64,000 nt of DNA from Magnaporthiopsis rhizophila. Its lineage: Eukaryota; Ascomycota; Sordariomycetes; Magnaporthales; Magnaporthaceae. This document shows positions 1-10,879 of the stretch, piece by piece. Below the pieces are notes generated by a model, which saw only the letters and a list, made by a program, of their open reading frames with translations, was not told the origin of the DNA and did no database searches. Each line of letters starts with the position of its first letter. The stretch's first letter is position 1. The position numbers and the translations under genes were made by a program. The stretch is from the NCBI GenBank assembly GCA_003049465.1, contig PYSS01000076.1, forward strand, positions 62,001-126,000, in the 5' to 3' direction.

Positions 1-2187
1 CTCGAGCAGACGGAGGAGGCGGAAGAGCGCGAACCAGAGCACCACGTGCGTCGAGAAATGGTACGGGTGGTCGACCGAGTCGTCGCCGGGCGACTCCTCT
101 GTCGGCACCAGCCCCGTGACGGGGTCGGCTTTTGCGAGCACGACGCGCAGGACCTCGGTCACGGCGGGCTCACGCAGCAGGATGCTCCGGACGAGATCAC
201 CACTGCTACCGCTGCTGCCGTTGCAGACGCCGTCGTCCGGGTACGCGGCGGCAAAGTCGCACAGCTCGACGAGCGGGTACAGCTGCTGGTCCAGCTGGAA
301 CACGCGCCCGTCCTTGGGCTTGCCCGTCACCAGGTACGACCGGTGCCAGTAGCCGGCCGGGCGCTCGGCGCGCCGAAACACCCACGACAGGTGGCCGCGG
401 AGGGCGCGCCGGATTATGGAGCCGTAAAAGGACGCGGCCGGTCCCGAATAGACGAGGTTATCGATGGTGCGTTCGACGTATTGGAGAAAGCGGATTTGCC
501 AGCTATTTTTTTTTTTTTTTTGTGTCAGATTTCCTTTTAACCAGAGCCAGCAAAAAAAAGGGGGGGGGAAACGAGGAAAGTGTCATACTAGTTGTCCCGA
601 TTCCACCCCAGCGGCAGCGCAACGTGGTCTGTGACGATTGCGCAGCTCCCGTCGCCCAGGGGAACGAGGCAGTTGCCGATGATATAATCCAGCGTCCGGC
701 GCACAATGTACGTCTCGACGCTGTGCGGGTCCTTCCAGTCCGCCGCCGTCGACAGCAGCTTGGCCGCCGCGGCCACGACCGTCTGTTTGATGCGCGGCTG
801 CGGAGCGAACGGGGCGATGACGACGGGTAGTGATGGTGGTGCGGTGGCGATAACAGGGCTGCTGCCGCCGCTGCCGTCGCCGTCGACGGCGGCCACGATG
901 ACGGGCTTTAGTCGGAACCGCGCCGTTAGCTCCACGCTCGAGCCCGCTGGCACGAGCACCTTCCACGGCGTCGACGCGGAAATGGGACCTCCCAGCACCG
1001 TCACGGCGCGGCGCCCAGTGCCGCCGCCGTTGGCATTTTTGGTGGATGTTGTGGCACCGTTGGCCGTGGTGCCGTTGCTGCCGCTACTGCTCACTTGGCA
1101 GCGCTCTCGCGCGTCGTCGAGCAGGCCGCACAGGCTCACCAGCTTGTCACCGATGTAATAGCACCCTTCGAGGCGCGCCTCAAGGTATCGGTTCGAAACG
1201 GCGAAGCGGCCGCCGTCCTCGGCCAGCTCGAGCGCGTTCTCCGACGTTGGGATCGGCAGCGGGCCGCCCTCGGTCAGCTGGCCGTACGAGGCGCGGTTGA
1301 CGCTGGCGCAAACCGACAGCTCGCCCTCGACCGTGGCCGCGCACCCGGTGTTGTTGTCATTGTCATTGTTGTTGCGGAGCGTCACGCTCTGCACCGCCTC
1401 GCCGTCGTGCACCACAAGCGTGACGTGGACCTCGATGGACGAGTCCTCAAGCCGGAACCGTATGTTGGCCGCGTTCGGCCGCGGGATGATGATGGACACC
1501 TCCTTGGGCTTGCCCTTGACCACGATTCCGTAGCCCGGCTTGCCCTTGGCCACAAAGTCCAGCATGCGCGTCCTGTACTCGCGCACGTACGGCGGGTCGC
1601 GGAATCGTGCGCCGTCGAACTGCTCGTACGGCACGGCGACGGCGACCCCATGCTTGGGGTGGAATGCGCTCAGCTGGAGGATCTGTTCAACCCCTCCGCA
1701 TTAGGAAAAAAAAGTTCCTATTGTTAGAAAAATCCGCTCCTTCAAAACTCATTTCCCTCACGGTCTGTCGACTACCCCGGAGCCTTTTTTTGGCGGCACA
1801 GCCCAGCCCGCTGCTGCGCAAATACTTGCTTTGCAACAAGCAGGATGGGTTAGGTGAGTACCCATGTGGACGGTGAGGCTGAAGACCGAGACCCCGGGTG
1901 TAATGGTGAGGCCAAGGGTTCACCACCACCACAACCCAACCCGCCACTCGATACTCCCTCCTGCGTCTTTTTGGCCCCCGTGATTCTATTCTGAGGAACG
2001 AGAAGGATGATGGGCATCGGGGTTCACTCACGCGTCCTAATGGGTCTGCCGAGACCCAGGTTCCATCCTTGCCAATATCCACCGTTTTATCAGGTCTCTC
2101 AGTACTCAGGTCAAACGTGACGGGGGCCGAGTAGTCTCGGCGGGCCTTTTTGAAGAAGCTCGCTTCCATGTCGACGTGGCTCTCCAT
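1..2187 (-). CDS. Six-hairpin glycosidase-like protein, 3'-truncated by window edge
   Basis: Proposed exons on the minus strand: 2187-2032, 1682-589 and 502-1, joined with correct phase, giving 584 residues before the window ends. The 86-bp intron 588-503 is supported because its removal restores the run WNRDNYWQIRFLQ. Exon 3 contains RSYLVTGKPKDGR followed by QLDQQLYPLVELCDF, which I associate with fungal proteins of the six-hairpin (alpha/alpha-barrel) glycosidase superfamily; the specific glycoside hydrolase family and substrate are not recognised. There is no signal peptide, so a cytosolic enzyme is inferred. A Ser/Thr/Asn/Gly-rich insert lies around residues 195-225. The large intron 2031-1683 (349 bp) is unusually long for this window and the ATG at 2187 is only the best in-frame choice; the open frame continues upstream to a possible acceptor near 2210, so another first exon is possible. 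Confidence 0.6.
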
Positions 2188-3592
2188 CAGCTGCAAGGTT
2201 TTCTGGCGATCAAAGACTCCGGTCAGGGGAGGAGATGTGGGTTAGCAGGGTGAGGACCAGAAAGCAGCCGCAGCAGCATCGTGGTTCCCCGGTTTTGTAG
2301 GACGTCCGCATCGCGTTAACGCCGAGAAAGCAACCAAATCACTCTCGTAATGCCGCCCTAGCGCGCTGTTGTTACTTGGGCTGGTGAGGTGATACACACC
2401 GGCCACCTGCCTTAACCTTCGGCACGGGTCGTGTGCGTGCACCACTTTGCGACCCAACAACCTCCAGCACAGCCATCTCTCTCCACTGGGGGCCAAGCGC
2501 GGCTACGTTGGCCATGTGAGCAAACGGCACATCCGACGATTGATTTTAGCGACCCAATTGAAACTCTTCTTTGCCAGATTGATGTGTCTCAAGAGGCCCT
2601 GATGTCGCGATTTTTTTTCTTGCGCACGAGAGGGCTTAGGCGTTCGCGCCGGGTACCTCCTCCCGGCCGTAGCAGCACCCAAGTCGGGCATGCTGTGCGG
2701 TGCCGCCGAACTACGAAGCACAGCCCCCATGTAGCAGCGTTTTTTGGCCCTTGCGTCATGCAAGCACCGCCGGTGGCAAGGGGGCGGGTCGGTCGCTTGC
2801 ATGCCGAATCGACGCGTTTACCGCCGGCCACTAGTGGGTTTAAGGCTGCGATAAACGAACCTTCTCGGGAGGAGCGACGCTTGGGAAAGATTGCGGTCCC
2901 CTCTTTTGTGCAGGCCTATGAGCGAGAAGCGCAGAGCTGTGCTGTGAGATTTGGGGGGTGGTACTGAGCTCCATAATTATCTCTGCAATAGGAAGGGCTT
3001 TGCTGGCACCATGCTGCGTTGTTCATTCCTCCATGGGTAAGTGGGGGCTGAGAGCTGAAAGAAGCTGGAGCGAATGAGAGAATCGGCCGTAGGTTATGGG
3101 CAAGGGTACAGTACCCGTGCGTCACCGTACCCCCTAAATCACTTCCCGATCTTGGTCGTCGGTGGGAAACACACGTGTGTGCTATGCTAATCTTGATATC
3201 GTGACCTTGAAGACGCTTTGAGAATCTCTCCGTCTTACCCGCCTGGCTGGGGCAAACTTTCTGGGCAAATCATGGGCATGGACGCGAGAGATGCCGCTGA
3301 GTAGATTTGCAAGCCGAATGCCGTCATCTCAGATTTGGCCCCCGCGCCAGGTTCCGTACCGAATAATTTGGCCTCACAGGCAGTGGAGACGGGTGAAGGC
3401 TGGTAGGAAACAAAGACCTCAGCCGAAGAGTTCAAAAAACAAGGCGATGCGAAAGGCGAGGATGACAGGTAAAATATCCATTATTCGGAAAGATGGACAG
3501 AGACTGTTCAGCTGTCGCAAAGCACCCCAGGTGCAAAATAAAGTCGAGAGAGAAGCCCCTTCAGAAGCAAGCATGGAAGACTGTCTGTTAAA
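2188..3592. other. Intergenic region, no gene seen
   Basis: Between the start of the glycosidase-like gene and the 3' end of the transcription factor, both on the minus strand. Open frames here are short, lack homology that I recognise and do not join through plausible introns. It probably holds the promoter of the former and the terminator of the latter. Confidence 0.5.
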
Positions 3593-6436
3593 TCAGATAA
3601 ACTGTGGGATATACATGTCGTTCATCGGGTCACCCTGAAACCACGCCATAAGCTCGCTGTACACGGCGTCGCCGCCACCTTCAATCAGCCCGGCCGACGT
3701 CGCCGCTCCGATAGAATTGTACACAATCTCGGGAGCGGAACTTCCGACCATGGCCGCCGACACCGGGATCGTCGGCATGCCGTTAAAAATGACCCCATCA
3801 CCACCTCTGTTATACACAGGAGCCTGGAGGTATGTAGAGGGCGACGTGTGCTGGGTCCCATCCATCCCTGGACTTGGCAGCGGCTGTGCTTGCAGGCCCG
3901 GCGCGCCACCACCCGGCAACCCGCGGGACATGTTGGCGAGCGACGTTGCGGCAAGGAGCGGCGACGGGCTAGTCGAGGCGGCGGCGGACGTAGCAACGCC
4001 AACGCCACTCGCAGCACCGGCAACGGTGACGGCAGGGCCGAATTGCGGGCTGGGAGTGTGAGGAACGTCGGTGAACATGTGTGCGCGCAGCTGGCTGACG
4101 AGACTGGCGAGGTCCTGCATGACGTGGAGACAGTCTGTTGCGTACGTATCGCCCGCAGCTGCCTCGCGTCCAAAGGCCTCGAGGCCGAACGCGATATCGG
4201 TCACGTCGTCTGGCCGCAGGTCGACAAACGCGATCTGGTGCAGCAAGAGCATGGTGGTGGCATTGAAGACGCCGTGCATGTCCGGGAGCAGCAACTTGGA
4301 CCCGGGAGAGATCTGGGCCAGCCATCGACCCAGCCGCAGGTTTCGGCGAGCCGCCTCGGAGCACTCGCGGAACAAGCGGATCCGCGGGTGACTATCCTCG
4401 ATGCCAGCAGAACGCGTTCGAAACGGTGGCCTGACGATCCTTGTATACGACATCGGAGAGGAGCCGTCCGAAGGATGTTGATGTTGCGGGCTCAGGGCGG
4501 CTTGCCCGCGTTCTGGCCACGATTGCGTGAGGAAGCGATCAGCGACTGCCTTCTTGACGGCGTTCAAGAAGATGGGACGAATGGTGAGTATCAGAAGCTG
4601 GAGGAGAGCCGAAAGCAGTGTTGATTAGCATTCCATTTTCCAGCTTCATATATGCCAAGAGACCGCAACAAGCGCACCTGGTTGTGGCTCATGTGCAGTG
4701 TGCACAGCGACCTGTCTTTTGAAAACGTCTCGTACGACATGCGTAGATCATTGGGGAGATTCCCCAGCCAGTCGGAAAGCATCTCCATCGTTTTGTCGAC
4801 ATGCGAGGCTTCCCTGGTTGCTGGGTTTGCATCGGCCCAGGTGTGACGGGCAATGCGGTACGTGTTGCACACGATGTGCCCAGATATTTTCGCCAGCGCG
4901 ATATTGGCTCGAAGGCCGGCGGAGCTTGGCAGCCCTCTATACGCAGGATTAGCAAGTTTGGTCCACCGACGGAAAGCAAGAAGTGCGATGGTAAGGGGTG
5001 CGCAGTATCTTACGGCACGTCATGTGGTAGCTCTAGCCTGATGGCGTCATCCATTATTGAGGGTGGGCGTCCCATGAGGCAGCTGATCCAGCGGTCGAGG
5101 ATGTAGACTGTCCAGAAGATGCGCTTGCCGACCTCGTGGGTAGAACAGCCGCGGTGGATACCCTGCATGATGGAGATGTGCATCGCCGTGGTGATGTACA
5201 TGTACGCGGCGTCACGACGGTTCATCTCCACCATATACAAGCCCATGAGGGCAATGGTCGCAATATCAGAACTGGAGTAGGTTGAGACCTCGAGAGGGTT
5301 ACCCAGCAGTTTGCGCGCGCATGCAAAGAACGCTTCGCCCTCTTGCTTCGAGCTGCTTGTCGCCGGACCAAATAAGCTCGCGTAGGCGAGAGCCGCATGG
5401 TAAAACGCCATGCCGCGGTGCGCGACGAGGTCCTCAGTGGCGGCCGAGGCTAGCCGGGGAGCCGTGCTCTGGCTCGGCCTGTCGGGCTTGGGACGCAGGT
5501 CGCCCCAAAAATAGACCCCTCCGGACACGCCGCCGTCCTGTATGAAGTAGCGCAGCTCCTCCAACTTTTGCGACAACTCGGCCGGCGGTGGCAGCCAGAA
5601 AGGGTTGACATCAAGCGCGGGCAGCGGACGTGAGTCCGCGGTCTGGTACCGGCCCACCGAGGCGAGAAACTTGTGGCCCGTGCCGTGTTCCGGGACCGAG
5701 CTGCCGTTGTAGGCAAGTGGGATGATCGTCGACATGAACTGCTTGAGGTTATCGAGAAAGGTGGCACCCGACGTCTCGCCGAGGTACCGCGCAGTGCCGT
5801 CCGTGTCCTGGAGCAGTCGCCCGTCCTCGGGCGGCGAGTGTGACTCCTCGGCCTCGCCCACAGTGCTGCTGGCGGTAGGCGAGCTTAGGCCGAGAGCGCC
5901 GGCACTACCAGCACCATTGTCGTACGAGACGGACAGCGAGCGCTGCGGGCTCGTGTTGAAGTCGAACTGCCGGCGGCGTGTGTGGTCGGGGTCTAGGTCC
6001 TGGAGACAGCGCTCCAGCAAGGCGCACTTTGATCGGAGCTCCTCTAGGTCCGATCTAGGTATTGACACCTTGTCGACGGCAACTGGGTAGATGCATTCCC
6101 TCGACGAAGCCTCGCACTGCCTACATGGTTTGTCGCCAGAGCACTTGACGCGCTTGACATTACAGCTGTTGCATCTGTGACAAGAGCGGGTTTTGTAAGC
6201 CTAAAGTCTTTGATGCTTTTGACTTCTCATCCCTTCTCCTCTTTTCTCTATATCCCACGCTGACGCATGACCCCGGGAGCCAAGTGCAAGGCAGAGAGCG
6301 GGAATGCTCGCTGGGGCTGTTTCACTCACGCAGTTGCAACACGCTTTCTCTGCTCGGGAGAAACTTTGTGCCGACGTGGATTTACCGGCAGCCTTTGCAC
6401 ACCGGACGGGCTCGAAGTCGACCTGGACCTTGGCAT
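3593..6436 (-). CDS. Zn(II)2Cys6 transcription factor
   Basis: Four exons on the minus strand, 6436-6330, 6174-5014, 4936-4678 and 4597-3593, join in phase to an 843-residue protein. Removing intron 6329-6175 places a basic stretch (EQRKRVATA) directly before CNSCNVKRVKC and CRQCEASSREC, a complete C-x2-C-x6-C-x5-C-x2-C-x6-C binuclear zinc cluster at about residues 37-63. A short linker and leucine-containing segment (DLEELRSKCALLERCL) follow, then the middle homology region of the fungal_trans family, with AMHISIMQGIHR and YILDRWISCLMGRPPSI near residues 370-410. The C-terminal third is Ser/Pro/Gly/Ala-rich and ends in a short acidic, aromatic tail, compatible with an activation domain. It is nuclear and DNA-binding by family; the target genes cannot be read from the sequence. 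It is about 12 kb from the siderophore genes, too far to assume a link. Confidence 0.88.
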
Positions 6437-8965
6437 GATGTGTTGTGCAGATGCACACTTGAGTCCTGCGGGACCGGCGGAATAGCCTCCCGCCCAAGGG
6501 GGGATTTTTAGGTGGTGGCTTGCGGGAGAGGCGTCGAGGATTGGGTCGCCAAAAAGTGGGCGACTTTTATTTCCCCTGCCTGGCGCGCCTTCTTTCTCCT
6601 TATGGTGGCGGCAGCAGCAGCTGAACTTGTACGATTCTGAGTCCAACGGTGGTGCACAGCCTTGGAACTTGGGTTTTTCTTTTTCTTTGATTCTTTCAAA
6701 TCCTTTTGCTTAGGGTCTCTCCGACCCCCGAGCTTGCAGTCGTCTGTTTTGTCTTTCTCCAAAGCAGGCAGGGGACGGAGCTGCTTGTGCGTCTGGCGGG
6801 GGCCTGACAGCTCCGAGCCGAGGGTGGTCAGTACGGTTACGGTGGTGGCACTGCAAGCCGCCAAGCAGAAACCGATGTACCCGGCCAGGTACCTCTCAAC
6901 CTTTGGTAGCGGTGGTGGCCCAAATGCAAGCCAAGATTCCGCGCGTGGAAGTTGATGGAAAGCACAGGCGCGCGTGCCTGGAGGCAGCAGGGGCCTGGCA
7001 ACCAGACGTGAGGGTGTGTGGTGCGGGTGGACTTTGTCCTGGTGGGCGGGCGAAAAGAGAGGGATTTGTTGGGGGTGGAAGTTTGTTTGGGCGGCCAGCC
7101 TCACCTCGCTCCCGACGACATGGACTTGGGAATTTGAGTGAAGATATACATCAGCAAAGAGGAGGGGACGGATATGTCATGAGCTCCAAAACGGAAGATG
7201 CACGACGGCGAATACAGGAACGACTCCTTCAGTCATTGTCGCCTCTCGGCACCCATCCGAATGCACCTGGGGCCGTATTGCATCGAATGAGGTGTTTTCA
7301 GGAACCCAGGCCGACAACGTCCGAGACATCAACGGGGCCTGGTTTGGTTTGTCTGCCGGGTGGCGCCTCCCCTCCCGCTGGTCCGCCGTTATTTCTGGCG
7401 TTATTCTTGTGCCTATCTCGAGCGTGGCTGTGATGCGTCTTGTGGAGGGCTGCCGTTGGAGGTGTATCCATGGCGCGGATTGAGTCCAGAAGCTCCCGCG
7501 AAAGGATTCCTCGACCGAGATGGCATGGGTGACATGGGATGGAGGGTTCGAGGCAGGGATCCAGACAAGATTTGATTGCGACCGTACCTAGCGCCAGGTG
7601 ATTTTGAGCATGCCCAGCATGCCAGCTCGGCTTGGCGCTGTGATTTGGCCCCAGACGCCAGCCGCTGGTTGTGGAAGGAGGGAGGGTCGAATACGGCGTA
7701 CGCGAGAAGCCACCTACCAATTGCCAGCTATGGCGCGCCGAGAAAAACCGGGGCTGCTACGTTTGCACGCCCAGGGAAGCGAGAAGAGATCATTCGGAGC
7801 TCTCGATAAGCACCTCTTTCGCCTGTTGGCACATCAACACTGAGATTGAGGCCTCACTTTGGAGCGTGTCTACAATCCAGTGGTCGCTCATCGCGGCTGG
7901 GCGCCTACGGCAGTCACCCGCCTGATGTGGCCCGTGCTCGCACGAATTAAGGTCCGCAGGCCCTAGTGACGCAGGAGAGCGCGAATACAGATGGGGCAGC
8001 GGCAGATTACTGGGATGTGCATGGGACGAATTCCTAAAAATATCGGCTGAACTCCATCACCAAATCCTTCTGCCGAAGAAGCAAAATGGGGTTCAAAACG
8101 TCATGCACATGTGAAATCGACATTTCCAAGTATGCCATGTCGATTCCCAGCTGCGTTGGAAGGTAGCACCCGACGGGCAAAAATTAGAACAGAGGAGCAT
8201 CAAGTGAATCCTGGAAGTCATCAGCCGAGATTCGCGCTGTAGAACTCAAACTCAACTTGGGAAGGAGCAACGGGTGGGACCCGAAGCTCTTGACCGGAAG
8301 CAGTGACATGAACGTCAAGCTCCCATCGTTCCTGCCACTCCCAACAAATCTCATGATGATCGAAATCGAGTCAACGCCAAAACGGGCCGAGCCCGTCTAC
8401 CGTTTGTGCCCCTTGCCGTTTTCGTCGTGTCAGACGGACTACCAATCACCCGGTGATGGATGGAACCAGCATCTCGAGCAAGCCAACCCGGGCTCGATAC
8501 CCTCCTTAGAGCCATTCTACGAATGATATCTATGTACTAGGCAGGCATTGCTTCCATCCACCTCTCGTTGGCCGGCATTGCTCATGCACAGGTACCGGTA
8601 CTCGAGTACGTAAGGTGCATATTCGATTACGTACAGATGTAGAACAAGCACCTTGATGTCCGCCCAGGGCTCGCCAACATGGTTGCACATAGGTACCCCC
8701 TCGACGTGACCGCCCGCCGGCTGGATGTCAGTTGCCGCTGGGGCTGTCCGTGTCACATAGAATCCGTCGTGCCGTGGCAATACCACGTTGTAACCAGCCT
8801 TTTCGAGTTCGCAGTGGTTTCCCCAATAAGCAATCACCCCGTTCTCGGGCGTGGAAGACACAAATCCTTCATATCATCTCCACACCACCCCACGCTCGGT
8901 TCCTCCCTTTCCTCGGCCACATGTTATTTATATCGCGAAGGAGCGATGGGGCCGGGATGACACCT
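6437..8965. other. Intergenic region, 2.5 kb
   Basis: Upstream of the transcription factor and downstream of the NUDIX/eIF2B-like gene. Pyrimidine-rich stretches lie close to the transcription factor start. A minus-strand frame at 8861-8517 looks somewhat protein-like but has no ATG and a stop immediately upstream. Otherwise I see nothing. Confidence 0.45.
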
Positions 8966-10879
8966 TTACAGATCCGAAAAGAGCCTCTCCACCTCGGCGA
9001 CCAGCTCCTTGGACCGCTCGCCGATGTCCTCGACTGTCCAAACCCCGCGCTCGGAGATGTAGACGTCGACCAGAGCCGGTGGTACCCACTCGAACGATAC
9101 GTTCCTGACCGCAACCCTGATTCCACCGAGAGCAGCCGCCCGCCCCGTCCTTGTCCCATCATCCCACTTCCCTCCACCTTCCTCCCCCTCTGTGGGCCCG
9201 CTCGATGTGGCCAGCTTGAACATCATCATACCCGCCGCGTGCCTGACCCGGCTGTTGTTGTGCTCCGATTCCCACGCGCGAAACATCTGTCGGGGCCCGT
9301 TGTCCTCCACCACATGCTCGCTCGGGTCGCCCGGGGGCGCCACCTTGTCGGACTCGCTGATCACTACGACCGCCGCTGAGGTCCCCGCCACATGCCGGGT
9401 GCTCAGGATAGCAGGTAGAGATCCCGTCTTGTTGCTGACGGCCCCTGATGCCGAGATACGGTCCGCCCCGATGAGAACCAGGTCCACGCCCTCAGCCGCC
9501 ATGGCCATCGCAGCATCTGGGAATATTGTGATAACGAGCTTGCTCGTTATCCCGTCGTACCTCCCGTCACCTGGTCCACTTCCTTGTTCTCTACACTGTA
9601 CCTCGCTCTCTGACACTCTCTCGGCCACAGCTGCGGCAAGGGAGAGACCTTCAAACAGCGGGCGCGACTCGAGCACCCGCAAGTCTAAAGACATGCCGGT
9701 TTCGAGCATGGCGTAGTGCAGGCTCTGCGAGATTGTCGAGCTGTCCGACAGTGTCAATACTGAAATGGGCCGCTGAGGGTCCGCGAGCCTCTCGTCCCCA
9801 AATCTGGTCTGAACGAAGCGGGTGAACTCTTCGGCCACAGAAGCCCCGCGGTTAATCCTCGTAGCAATCAGTTTATCGAGTGCCTCCACGGCAGCTTCAC
9901 GCCACCGAGCCAGCCTCATGTCTTGTTTGCCTTCACTAACGTCCCCAGCCCCCGGCGAAGACTCTTGGAGCCCAGGCTGGTGGACGGTGAAATCGATAGA
10001 CTGCAGAGCTTCTAGAACTACGGCGAGTATAGCCGCGCCCATGCTCTCGCGCCCATTCTTCCACAGATGCCACGCGGTACGCCGCACTTTGGACCACCAG
10101 AGCGGTGTCGGGCCGGCGTTTCTGTTGTCGTCATCGCCGTCCGGAAGGAGCGTCACAACGCCCCTTAGAATCCGCAGCGCCTCGCCCGCCAGCTGCCGGG
10201 CGCCACTCTGATAGTCGGTCTTGAGGCGGTTGAGCCCGCGCGCTAATGCAGCGCCGGCCTCTGAGCCAAGTTCAGCCTCGAAGTATACGCGTCGCAGGCT
10301 TTCGGCTAGACGTGGGACACCTTGAACCCCTTCATCTCCATCCTCGATTATCCGCAACGGATCGTACCAGCCCCACGCCTCGTGCTCCCAGTCGGTGACA
10401 ATGGCGGCAGCATCGCTGGCCGATACGAGGCGGAAGGCAAAGGGATGCACCGTCCATTCGTGGCCGGCATCAGGGTCGGCGAAGGTGTATGGCTTGCCGT
10501 GGCGCAGCAGCTCGAGCTCGCGGCTCGTCAGCTGCGTCTCCTCGCCCAGCTCGCGCCAGGCGGCGGACAGTGGAGATGGGTCTGTTTTGTCTATAGAACC
10601 GGATATCGGCGCCAGAAGGTGTCTGTACAGTCGGTCATTTCTCCATAGATAAGACTGGTGTGCTGTTTGTAGGTCTCCGCTCTGACTCTCCTCACGGGAC
10701 GGGCAGGGGCTATGTCAAGATTAGTAGAGTGCTTACTGGTAGGTGCGAACTTTGTCGCTGCGTTGGAATAGTGCCACCTCGGCCCGTCCCTTGTCGCCGA
10801 ACTTGAAGATGAAACACGATACGACCGACTGCTTCACCAGTCCGCCCGTTGATGTCTCGGCCGCGGTAGAAGACGACAT
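8966..10879 (-). CDS. NUDIX domain fused to eIF2B alpha/beta/delta-like domain
   Basis: Two exons, 10879-10737 and 10622-8966, separated by a 114-bp intron, encode 599 residues starting MSSSTAAETSTGG. Residues about 20-145 form a NUDIX-like domain: VVSCFIFKF, then LAPISGSIDKTDPSPLSAAWRELGEE as a divergent Nudix box (REL-x-EE retained; the upstream Glu is Asp and the Gly after EE-x is Gln), then GHEWTVHPFAF. The C-terminal half (about residues 250-599) is an initiation factor 2B alpha/beta/delta-type Rossmann domain, with SVLTLSDSSTI, VDLVLIGADRIS, SNKTGSLPAIL and PALVDVYISERG matching its nucleotide/sugar-phosphate-binding motifs, as in eIF2B subunits and ribose-1,5-bisphosphate isomerases. 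This fusion occurs as a conserved ascomycete protein of unclear role; it is not one of the core eIF2B subunits. Hydrolase activity on a nucleoside diphosphate derivative is possible but the box is degenerate. There is no targeting signal. Confidence 0.87.

Noticed and set aside
3592..3600. An exact ATCAGATAA motif
   Set aside because: It overlaps the stop codon end of the transcription factor gene, with no iron gene nearby; treated as chance.
8517..8861. Minus-strand 114-codon open frame with protein-like composition
   Set aside because: It lacks an ATG, has a stop just upstream, and the preceding gene on the same strand ends only about 100 bp away, leaving no room for a promoter and first exon.
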